Below are positions 42,031 to 52,814 of a DNA stretch of 64,000 nucleotides, piece by piece (positions within the stretch are counted from its first letter, which is position 1; each line of letters begins with the position of its first letter). The DNA comes from Branchiostoma lanceolatum (Eukaryota; Chordata; Leptocardii; Amphioxiformes; Branchiostomatidae). The DNA is taken from contig NC_089732.1 of NCBI RefSeq assembly GCF_035083965.1, forward strand, positions 2,400,883 through 2,464,882. Direction: 5' to 3'. Made by a program: the position numbers and the translations under genes. The notes under the pieces are model-generated. The model was not told the origin of the DNA and made no database searches. It worked only from the letters and a program-made list of their open reading frames with translations.

Positions 42031-44225
42031 ACCTGTCGAGTTAAGCATCTAAATTGTCTGTGCGCGTGCCTACATGTATTCCTCGGATTGTAATGATATA
42101 TTCAACAACCTTCATCGTAGATGTTTCCACTGTCCACTTTGTTCTCATTTTGTTTACAACGCCCATTCTAATTCTATTCATTTAAACTGAATACGGTATA
42201 TTTTGGGTCTGGCTCATTCTCCATTACTTACTGTAATAGTTCTTTTTCTTTGCTTTCTTTATAAACCTTAAACATTATTAGATTGGGATCAGAGGCATTC
42301 TACATTTTCACCGACTACGTCCTTCCGTTTTACTTTTTGTATACAAGTCTCATCATAAGTTTAACTGCTCTATCACATTGTACGTTCTTGTTTAAACCTA
42401 TTCCGTTATTAGATAGTAGGGAGACCACTTCACTTTTGATGACAAAGTTCATAATGAGATTCAGGCAGCTACATTTAAATGCTTATTACTTTATTGGCTT
42501 TAAAATCTTGAGTACATATTTAACATTTAATGTATATTCCAGATGTAGATATTAGTTTTCAACTGGGTTAGTTTACTTTGATATAGCGGCAGGAAAATAT
42601 AGAGGTTGGGGGAAAATGGAGTAGCTCACGGTACTTAATTTTAGCGGGGGGAACAAACATTACTGTCTCAAATATTAGTGATCAAATATTTGCGATGATG
42701 AAATTTTAGCTGTTGACCAGTGACCGTTGAATAAGCTAAAATTAAGTTACATTTAACAAAATAATCAAGAATTACAGTACTGTTGTAAGTCACTTTGGTT
42801 ACAATACAAGATCGATATTAGAACAATTCATATAATTACTAGAATTGATACTTAAAGAAAACAATGTTGTCGTTCATGGTTGCTCATCTCTGGAAATCAG
42901 ACAATTCTTATATCATAAGTTCCCAAAGCACCAGACGTTATATCACTGTTTTCTCAATTGATATTTGCCACATTTGAATCACGTAAGTTACATAATAATG
43001 TAATTAAAACTCCCATCATTATGAATTATTTGAATGAAAACACTTATCAGACCACCACGTCTTTGTCACTCTTCTAAGGACAAGTCATCCTTTCAATGTA
43101 AAAGAAAACGTACTAAAACATTTGCAAATACACTCTACCATGAATGTTTGGGTAACATTGCAAGAAAATTCATCTGTGATAGATGTACAGAAAATTCAGC
43201 AAAATCTAACACAAGAGAATAACTTGAGTTTTTTTTAACCAGATTTCTGGTCTCCTTCTTTTGAATGCTTGCCCGTCTTTATACCAAGGCTCACACTTCT
43301 ACAATAGGGGCACGTGTTCTGGGCGATAACGAAACACTAGTAAAGCAGTCGTCCTCTTAGTAGATGCGTGATACTTGTTTTTGTTTGGCATATAGTGCAA
43401 TAGATCTTGACCATGCCACAGTCCTAACTTGTACACAAGGGTCTTTAGTGTGAGGTTAAACGCAGGAGGCTCCCCAAGATAGGGAGCAGAATTGATACAT
43501 TGATCCATATCTCTATTTACATGAATACACAGAAGGCCGTCAACGCTCCTTACTGAAGCAACCTGCCACCAGAACGTGCCTGAAAATGAATCTTTTTTTT
43601 ATTCATCAACTGAAGAATACACCGGAAACAGAGGTGATGCACTCTAACAGTAGCTAATATTAAACATAACCTCTGAAAATAAAGATTGCAACTGACATGG
43701 ACAAATACACAATAAGTAACAGCATGTGGGTATTCCAATACAAACAAGCAATATACGCAATTAACCATCAATATATAAACACAGTCATACTAAGTTTTGA
43801 AACGTTTGCTAGATACAGTATAAGCCTAAGTCAAGCCCAAAATTTCACTATGATATTCAGAAGAAACAAAGGATGAACCCCTTATTAAAAACTAGCAAAT
43901 GAATACTTGAAAAGATTTGGTTCTCTTACTTGCTAGAAACATTACTTGTAAGAAAACATGTTGTCTGTAAACAGATGCTTACAGTTCTGTTTACCTATAA
44001 CCTCCTTGTGTTTACTTACTAATTTAGGGACTTCACATCTGTATATAAGATAGTGGTGCAATGAAGCTATGAAGATCTGGGTATTAAACTCACAACAGTA
44101 ATAGACAATGCACATTCTCTCCTTCCTACAGTATGATACATGTCCAGAAGCTCTTAACAGTTACTAATGATTGACGCCACCAGCGTTAGACATCCAAGGT
44201 CGTACTAAGTGCACAATATACCCTG
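42031..44225. other. Intergenic space between genes C and E
   Basis: AT-rich. I see no supported gene. 43300-43590 is similar to 48700-49035 on the other side of gene E (shared GATCTTGACCATGCCACAGTCC and ACTGAAGCAACCTG). Confidence 0.6.
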
Positions 44226-47200
44226 TTACTTGTACTGGCATATGAAGGCCTGTTTGCGATAGCATGATGCGTCGTTCCAACTGCCAAGTTTCTCGCTCGT
44301 CCGGTAATAATCAGCGCAATCCTCACCGCCCTCAAAGTTATCGGGCTGCCACGGAACCTCTCGGTCCCCCGGAAACCACGCGTTGAAGTCGCCAAGAGGA
44401 GTGCCGTCCACCTGTAACAGATAGAATAGACGACATAATGTATCCTGATCTTATATAAAGGTTCCTCAGTAACTAGTGAGTAAGCTATATTTAGGACTAA
44501 TGCCCCCCTCTCACTGGACCCACGGCACGCTGGGGGCGTCGCTGCTTCCTAAACAGGATTTGTGTTACCCTTGACTTTATAATGGGAATATCATTCAAAA
44601 CGTACAAGCATGACCAAAAAGACATCAAAACACACAAAGCTTAAAAAGATTCGATTTTTGTCGATGAAATTCGATGAGTGCTTTTTCAATTCGATTGGCC
44701 GCAGCGACGCCGCCAGCGTGCCGTGAGTCCAGTGAGAGGGGGGCTTAAGACACGTGACCAGGCCGTATTCGGAAGCTCATCTGAATAGATTAGTGTTGAC
44801 CAATAGCGAGGCTAGCTGGTGAGAGCAGCTAGCTCGTTAGCCTAAGCCCACCGCGCTTGAACTCAGAAGCTGTCCTGGGACTAAGGTAAGTGGTCACACG
44901 TAGATTAGCTCTCTGTATTAGTTCGTAGATGATTGTAGAATAACCACATTTCCATATGTATCTCAACCTTCCGTAATCATAACGCTCTAGACTATTGTGT
45001 ATACTCCTGTAGACCTTTGTGTAGACTTGCCTGGTGTAGTACAGCATTTATCACAGAAACAGCGTTCCGAACAAGTGTAATCGAACCGGCTTGGCGTCCT
45101 TATCTCTATAGTAGCGTAACTAGCTATATAGGTAAAGTCCAAATCCTATACTCTAGACCAGAAAAGTTACACACCCACTCGAAGCACCCTTCTTCACGCT
45201 GATCGTGCAGACCGAACCAGACGTTGACTTTCCGCTCTAGGCCGCTGTTCTCGACTTCTATTGCTAGGAAGCGGTTGGTCTGGTCGTCTCGGGGTATGGC
45301 AAGGGTACCGCCTTGTTCACGACAGGTCTCGGCCGCTTCGCTGAAGGTTTTCTTTATTTTGAAAACCTTGTAGCAGATTCCAGATTTCACTACCCAATCA
45401 CCACGACATTGGGGTACTGGAAAAAGAGTAAAAACAAACATAAAGAGATAGAAGTTTGATATTGGAAGGGGCGCCACACTTCCTCAACTAACGAGAAAAT
45501 TCAAGTCTCTTTTTCAGTGTCCTTTTTTGTAGCCTCTACCAGACCCCGCGGATGGCTGGAAAAATAGTAGAAATTGGCCAAATAGAGTGAATAATATGCT
45601 AAGGGAGTCGGCTACGACTGCCATAGTTTTCAGACGGCCCAACAAATCTTTTTAAACGCATTTCAAGAGTTGCATAAATACTAACCATTTTGTACTGGTG
45701 CCCCGGCAGACACAGGGCCAGTCGGCTCCATGGGACGCTTCTCTCCTGGAGGCCCAGGTGGTGCGGCAGATCCAGGGATACAAGACGTTACCACAGGGCC
45801 AGCCGGCCCCATGGGTCCTGGAGGTCCGGGTAGCCCGGCAGACCCAGCTGGTCCCGTGGGCCCCTTCTGTCCTCGAGGCCCAGGTGGACCAAGAGGTCCG
45901 GTGTCAGAGTGCATACACATTTCTAAAAGGCAAATGTGGAACGTTCGTTAGCTAAAACGCCTATGAAAATTGTGAAATTCAAGAATCAAAAACGCCTCAA
46001 GTAATTGAAAACAGTTACCTTTTCTCTGGCAATGGTTCAAAGTTTATACGAAAATAGAATTATCCAACTCTTAGAAAAAACCGTATCGTATACAGTTGGT
46101 TTGCTATAATGTAAGGACTCACGTTTCAGCTCGGTTATTTCCAGCTCAGCCATTCTGTTCCGTTCTGTAAGCCTACCCAGGTCCTCAGACATAGTGCTCA
46201 ATTTTACTGGACCAAACAACAAAAAGGCCAAACGTAAATATTGTTCTTAAGATGTTATGGTCTAGACTCAATCTGCGAAGAGGAAACAATCTGCAAACGA
46301 TGCTATCAATGGTTTATCAATGATGTTTGTTCTTTCATAAAATCGACTATTTGGTAGCAATTCAACGTCATGGGAAAGTTGACAAAACACTACGGGAAAA
46401 GAGAGGTGTTATTTGCATCATTTAGAAAGCTGCCTTCCTGTAGTAAAGTTGATATAAAATGTTGACAAATCGACAAAAACAAGAAACAAAGATTCCTCTG
46501 CAAGCAAGTAAGATTACTAAAAAGACTAACCTGCCATATATGGCTGCAATATGATGATGGACACAACGAACGCCATGCCTGCAACTTGCCACCGCTTCTT
46601 GAAAAGCCCGAAACATTTCGTCTTATTACCACCAGTGCCTGCTCCACAGGCTGATGTTTAAACAAACAAGCCGGGTAAATCTTTTGAAACATCAAAATAC
46701 ATGTGTACCGTTGAAAAGGAAAGTGGTGTTGCTCCCAATTTCTCTAATTCCAAACACATATATCAGGAAGCAACTGACTCACACCACTATACTGTGCAAC
46801 TACCAGCCTCAAAGTCATTCTGTAGTAACAGCTTTTTTCCACGAACAGCAAAACTTTGGAACTCCCTCTCAGCTCACTGCTTTCCTCACGAATATATATC
46901 CCGCTGTCTCTCACCTCAGTTACATTAGACCTGTGTAGTTAGTTCCATGCTTAGAAGTGACCCCTTGCGGCATTGCATTGAGCGAGATCGTTAAAAAAAG
47001 TAGTACACCCACTAGTGGATTTTTTTAAAATAATCACTTGTTTGCTGAATAAAACAAAACAGACGTGATTCCAAAACCGGTATTTGAAAGCGTTTTACCT
47101 GCTCTGTTCACGTAAATATGGTCTGATGTTGTCGCGTCGGCGTCCGCGGCAGGTGCCCGCAAATCAGTCTGGTTTTCCTGCTGGGGTGTGGTTCCTGCAA

Positions 47201-48137
47201 GAAAAAAAATGACAAAATAAGCAATTACAAGTTTCAGTAAGGTAAGATTAAATGTTGACGCAATGAAACTTACCATCAGGTGCCCTGAATACTTTCTTAA
47301 AAAGTAAATCATCAAACCAACGAAAATGTGATACTAGTGTGATAGTCACAATTCATAGAACTTATATCAGAAAACAAATAGTATATATAGTGTATTTTTA
47401 TGGATGACCATTTCTTACTGAATAAAGACAGCAGGCAGGATAAATAATGGGGGTAGAAAGCGTTTACCTGCTCCGGAGGCGTACATAGCGTTGGGTATTT
47501 TTGCAGCGGCGTCCGCAAGGGACTTCCAGTCGGTCTGGCCGTGTTGCAATGGTGCGGCGCCTAAAAGAGCATCATTGCAAAATGAGCTGAGGTTATGTAT
47601 TAACGCCCTGAAACCTGAAGCAGTAAACATCAAAGTGACAACTGAATGCATTTGCACTCTCAACTGGTACAAAAAAATATGATATGTTTTACCTCCTCCG
47701 GAAGCGTACATAGCGTTGGGTATTTTTGCAGCGGCGTCCGCAACTGCGCTCCAATCAGTCTTATCTTGGTCCTTGGGTGTGGCAGCTAAAGGAGCATGGC
47801 AAAATTTGCACAGCCCCATGTTAGAATATACAGAAAATATATTGAAGGTTTAAAGCCAAATAAGTTTTATTTCAAAACACGAAAAATACCAAACGAAAAT
47901 GTTAAGAGTGCATTTGGCAGGATAATGCTACATAGAGATGTTGGAATTTCACGCATTACAAATGGAAACATGAAATAAATCCGGTACCCCGTTTATTCCA
48001 CTATCATGCCCAGCACAAATTTGAGATACAAACCGGATGGATATTTAGACTATTTGATGTATAGATTTGATGTATAAAAGTTGTAAATGCAAACCTTTGC
48101 TGTCACCAGTCTGGGACTGCTGCTGCCGTCCCGACAT
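44226..48137 (-). CDS. Gene E: membrane C-type lectin with three cytoplasmic repeat exons
   Basis: Exons: 48095-48137, 47693-47785, 47468-47560, 47099-47194, 46531-46650, 46123-46206, 45686-45922, 45175-45416, 44226-44411; 1194 nt, 397 aa. Starts [14 protein letters not shown]. Exons 2-4 are tandem copies of the cytoplasmic repeat: [40 protein letters not shown] and a diverged third ([20 protein letters not shown]). The membrane span is about 130-148 after KKRW; a coiled coil is about 150-176; a short collagen domain is about 182-250; the CTLD is 256-397. The CTLD has FGLHD, WQPDN (357-361, QPD type) and WND (381-383), and ends FICQYK. Exon 8 was ended at TGG before GTGTGT because the joined frame gives the standard FEWVDGTPLG. 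All introns are phase 1 except the last, which is phase 0. Confidence 0.88.
44502..44744. repeat. Foldback in the last intron of gene E
   Basis: GCCCCCCTCTCACTGGAC and its complement form the ends; inner CACGCTGGGGGCGTCGCTGC pairs imperfectly with GCAGCGACGCCGCCAGCGTG. A left-end relative (CCCCCCTCTCACTGGACCC) lies at 24518. Confidence 0.85.
45531..45622. repeat. Half copy of an AGCCTCTACCAGGC MITE
   Basis: TAGCCTCTACCAGACCCCGC followed by AATAGTAGAAATTGGCCAAA; the right end is lost. It is in the intron before the gene E CTLD. Confidence 0.7.
46700..46930 (+). mobile_element. Non-LTR retrotransposon ORF2 C-terminal remnant
   Basis: Frame +1 reads [19 protein letters not shown], the typical tail of CR1/Jockey-like reverse transcriptase ORFs, ending in TAG at 46926. 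No RT core is present. It is a 5'-truncated copy in a gene E intron. Confidence 0.65.
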
Positions 48138-48259
48138 GATGCAGCTTGTCAGGTTTCTGGACAGAGAAAAACACGCCCTACACCAGGCACGGTGTTTGTC
48201 CACTGATGTCCACTGGGCCGAAGCCTGACGCCCACGTAACAATCATATAAAGCTTCATG

Positions 48260-49330
48260 TAGCGGAATGTAAAGGATAAAAAGGATAAAAGCAAAACTGA
48301 TTTGATTTTTAAAAAAACAGATCAGCTTCAGTAACTAGTCTACGGAACTGAAAGCAAAATGATGAAAGCATTGAGTAAACACCAGCCACATGATTATTTT
48401 GGGTTGTAGTTATCGAAAACAATCTGCAAATGGAATTATTTTCTTTTCAAAGGAAAACACAACAAAAGAAAATTCATATATTTATTAATCTTTACACAGT
48501 TTGAACAGTCTGAAAGTGATTGCACGTTCGCCACGAGTAAGCAGAATTGCATTTTTGTAAAGAAACTTTTCTAGTAGTAATTCTGCAAACAATGTTTATT
48601 CCTTGCAGAAAAAATTTAGACTTTTTAGACTTTCAAAACATTCGGTTGTTGATGGGAGGTCTGAAATGGTTTGAATGGTGGTTGGCCGGTGGTTGGCTCG
48701 TGGTTCGACATTACAACAATAATAGTACAGGTAAAACAGCCGTCCTCTTATTGAGGAGATGCATGATATTTAGTTTTGTTTAGCTTATAATGCAATGGAT
48801 CTTGACCATGCCACAGTCCTACTCTAACTCTCGTAAACAAGAAAGTTCGATTCTTTAGCATTCGGTTTAACGCTAAAGCTAGGGACTCCCTTAGAGAGGG
48901 GCAGATTCAATTCTCTTCTTTATTCACCGGTACCGCGGTAGTATCAACATTCACGAGACACACAGAAGACCGCAAATTAACGCTCTTTACTGAAGCAACC
49001 TGTGACAAGAACGTGCCTGAAGATTAATACTTGAAAAGCTTCATTTATGTAACTCACTAGACAGATTGCTTGTATTGGTATATGAAGGGCTGTATGCGGG
49101 TTGTTGATACAAAAACGTCCATTATTGCATAGCGGAGGTAGTGAAATATTTGCTCAGGAGCAAATGACGGCCTTTCTAGTTACATTCTTGTTTTCTTGCG
49201 TTTGCTCACGCCTCCACATTCGGCCACACAAGGCCTCTTCCTTGGTTGAGATACTTGCGAGGGATTTTGCCTAGCGTCACCTAGGAGTAGAAATAGAACG
49301 AGATCTCTGCTAGGCTAAAATCCACGTACG
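48260..49330. other. Upstream region of gene E and spacer to the zinc-finger gene
   Basis: AT-rich. Contains the direct-repeat partner (48700-49035) of 43300-43590 and a relic of a CTLD last exon at 49066-49115. No intact gene is seen. Confidence 0.55.
49066..49115 (-). pseudogene. Relic of a second gene E-like lectin last exon
   Basis: CTTGTATTGGTATATGAAGG resembles CTTGTACTGGCATATGAAGG at the 3' end of gene E (44229-44248). On the minus strand it reads QPFIYQYKQ, compared with QAFICQYK-stop in gene E: the last CTLD cysteine and the stop codon are mutated. The flank at 48700-49035 also matches the gene E 3' flank. It is a fragment of a lost tandem copy. Confidence 0.6.
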
Positions 49331-49339
49331 TAAAGCGTT

Positions 49340-49524
49340 ATGCGGCGATATGTGGTTTCACCCTTATGTCAAGTCTATATCGGGTTTGTAACCTTTCACC
49401 TTTGTACCGTGGATGACCTGGTATCTGCCGTTTTGTTTGGCGTCTTCGTCTTCGGTATCCGAACTCGAGCGATTTTTACAGAACTCCAGAAGTCGTGGAG
49501 ACCTCTAGACACCATAGACCTACA
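49340..49524 (+). other. Candidate 5'UTR exon of the zinc-finger gene
   Basis: A stretch ending ACCTACAG then GTAAGA could be a donor that splices to the acceptor TTTTCAG at 49913-49919. The 3' part then contains a short upstream ORF (49931-50035, MVEVNGGTPVKELC...) before the zinc-finger ORF. The start is not defined by sequence. Confidence 0.35.
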
Positions 49525-50025
49525 GGTAAGACCTTTAGTTGTCGTTAATGTTTCCTGGTTGGTGCCTGTATAGGCGTTAAATTAGAATTGGAAGTGTGTT
49601 TGTGATCGGTAGTTGATGGGGAGGGGGGCATTAAAGTAAACTGTAAATTATGCATGGGATGTAACAGCTGCCCTTTGTCTATTTCTACCTTCAATATACC
49701 ATTAGAAATGGTGCATAAATCGCAAACTATGTTGTTGTATCCTCTGGGAAATATTCTAGTCTTGTTACTGGGTAAAAAAACACAAAAACAGTCGATTAAT
49801 CAGAAGCTAAAACGTGCCCACTATATTTGGACAAAATAATTTCTTTTGTAAAATCCGTTGCCCGTGCCCTTTGTATGGTTACCAGCAGAAGTAAAGTAAT
49901 CTTTATGTTGCCTTTTCAGAATTCTAGAGATGGTGGAGGTAAACGGTGGAACTCCCGTTAAAGAGCTTTGTGCGGAACAAACCACGAACAAAGAAGAGAC
50001 GGCAGCCACTGGATGGCAACAGGAG

Positions 50026-50150
50026 GAACGTTAGAACATTAGAACAGGAACAATAGAACGTTAGAACAGGAACAATAGAACGTTAGAACAGGAACAATAG
50101 AACGTTAGAACAGGAACAATAGAATGTTAGAACACGAACAATAGAACAGG
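50026..50150 (+). repeat. 22-bp tandem repeat before the zinc-finger ORF
   Basis: The unit GTTAGAACAGGAACAATAGAAC is repeated about five times with few changes, 60-190 bp upstream of the ORF. It would be part of the leader. Confidence 0.92.
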
Positions 50151-50211
50151 AAACGTACAGTAAAGACCTTCCACTACTTCGGAACAACTCTACCAACTGA
50201 ACTGGCCATCC

Positions 50212-51072
50212 TTGGAGCGAGACTTACACCATTTGGGAGCAGACAACAGACATAAGATGGCAGCAGGACGCCAGCTGGACGAGGAAAAGTTAGTTCCGAA
50301 CGACGAAATGTGCGGTGTAACAGCAGAAGTAGAAGAGTCCAGCTGTGAGCTTTCTACTGGAGAACTGTGTGCTGCACATCCTGGGAAAGAGATAGACTAT
50401 CCTGGGAAGGAGATAGATCATCCTGAACATTCTGCGAAGGAGAAGGGCTGTACAGAAGACCCTGGGAAGGAGAGTGACAGCAGGGAGACCCAGACAAAAG
50501 ACATGAGCCTGCAGCTTGAAATGTGTGGTGTGAACTTTCCCCAACCTGAAAACAAGTCAAACTCACAGGTACAGGTGAGCAGAGGCAACATGGGAAGGCA
50601 TTTGGTTAAACAGACTGGTGGGAAACTCTACATGTGTGGGCAGTGTGGGTACAGGACGGCTAGACCGTCTCACCTTTCCGACCATATTAGAACCCATACA
50701 AGAAAGCCTAAGGCCGGTGAGAAGCCTTTCATGTGTGGAGAGTGTGGGTACAGGGCGGCTAAAAAGTCTCAGCTTTCTGAACATGTAAGAATCCATACAG
50801 GAGAAAAACCCTTTAAATGTGACCAGTGTGACTATTCTGCTGCACAGAAATCGAATTTGGACAAACATCTAGCAATACACACTGGTGATAAACCCTACAT
50901 GTGTGGGGAGTGCGGGTACAGGACAACTCAGAAGTCTACCTTAGCCAATCATATGAGAACTCATACAGGAGAAAAACCCTATAGGTGTAACCAGTGTGAC
51001 TATTCTGCCATACAGAAAAACACATTAGACCGACATCTAGCAAAACACAGCGGTGAGAAACCCTTCATGTGA
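50212..51072 (+). CDS. C2H2 zinc-finger protein, truncated finger array
   Basis: Single-exon ORF of 286 aa. The N-terminal 139 residues are acidic with PGKEIDYPGKEIDHPE-type repeats and no known domain that I recognise. Five C2H2 fingers follow at about 140-162, 173-195, 201-223, 229-251 and 257-279, each C-x2-C-x12-H-x3-H with TGEKP-type linkers. The fingers alternate between two kinds (MCGECGYR and CDQCDYSA), a sign of pairwise internal duplication. Translation stops at TGA (51070-51072), which replaces the first cysteine codon of a sixth finger, and decayed finger sequence continues downstream. A second in-frame ATG at 50257 (MAAGRQLDEEK) could be the real start. It is a likely nuclear DNA-binding protein, possibly degenerating. 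Confidence 0.75.
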   Translation: MERDLHHLGADNRHKMAAGRQLDEEKLVPNDEMCGVTAEVEESSCELSTGELCAAHPGKEIDYPGKEIDHPEHSAKEKGCTEDPGKESDSRETQTKDMSLQLEMCGVNFPQPENKSNSQVQVSRGNMGRHLVKQTGGKLYMCGQCGYRTARPSHLSDHIRTHTRKPKAGEKPFMCGECGYRAAKKSQLSEHVRIHTGEKPFKCDQCDYSAAQKSNLDKHLAIHTGDKPYMCGECGYRTTQKSTLANHMRTHTGEKPYRCNQCDYSAIQKNTLDRHLAKHSGEKPFM

Positions 51073-51730
<658 letters not shown>

Positions 51731-52009
51731 AAAACATTCAAAACAAACTAAATCTACAAGTGTGATAAATGTACAGCTGAAAAACTAAATATAGAGAAAG
51801 ATGCACTCGAGTATTGACTGTATTAACTGTAGTCTTAATCAGTATCTGGGTCTTATAACTGCTCTGTAGTAAAAAGAATACATTAGAGGCAGACTTATCC
51901 AGGCAGGCTGGCGAGGATTGTGGCAAATTTGCGAAGAGGTGCCTCGCAAATTTGCGAAGAGGTGGCTTGTACACTTAAGCCTGTGTGAAGGGATCCATAT
52001 ACTAAGAAA

Positions 52010-52200
52010 GATAAATTGGAGAGGGTACAGAACCAAGCAGCCCGATTCCACACGAACAACTACGACAGCGGGGCTAGTGTCGCCAAAATGAAGACAGATC
52101 TGCAGTGGATGTCATTCGAAGAGAGAGAAAATGTCCAGACTATGCATGCTGTACAAAATGGCTAATAAACTGGTGGACGTACCGACTAATTTCTTTATGG
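52010..52200 (+). mobile_element. Non-LTR retrotransposon ORF2 tail
   Basis: Reads LERVQNQAARFHTNNYDSGA and LQWMSFEERE, then after a one-base frame change LCMLYKMANKLVDVP. This is the post-RT region of LINE-type ORF2 proteins. The flanks give no RT core, so it is a truncated dead copy. Confidence 0.7.
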
Positions 52201-52810
52201 ATCAGTTTCTTTTTTTACAGCAATGAAAAATTGATCAATTTCTCGTGCTCAGATCAGCGCTACAAATCAGAGGAAACGACCGGAGACGAAGAGCAAGATG
52301 AATGTAGCTCTGCTGCAAAAGCTAGAGGTACGACCAGATTCAATCACGTTTGCAACATCACAAGATCAGGTTAAACCAACTCTATTATACGAAGGCAATC
52401 TGGCCAGAAAATTAGAAGTTATTACAATACATATTACCGTTGCAACTCAATTTGTATTGTACTTTAGATTTCCACATTTCAATTCATATAATCTGCTTAA
52501 CTTAAGATCATGGCTCTGAAGACCATTGGCTGATATTATTGACGCAATTTTGTATAAACAATAAAATAAAATTCGAATACATTAGTTGTAAATGTTTTGC
52601 AAAGATATGAGGTCGTGCAGCTCTAGTTCTATGCATTTACGTACATAATTCATACTGATTGAGAGTGTCAATTACTTGGTTCGTTATCTGATTTTTTATC
52701 AAAATTATTTAGCTTACTTGATGGCCAAATTGAAGGCTTCAATAGGTAAACGTACCTTCCATACAACTTGCGAAAATGCTTATATTCGTATCTGACAATA
52801 AAATTCTTTT
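52201..52810. other. Region before gene D; first exon of gene D not found
   Basis: By analogy with genes C and E a 43-nt first exon ([16 protein letters not shown], ending in AAAG) should lie here or further upstream. I searched by eye to 51700 and saw none. ATGAATGTAGCTCTGCTGC (52298) ends before a GT but in the wrong phase. Confidence 0.45.
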
Positions 52811-52814
52811 GTAG

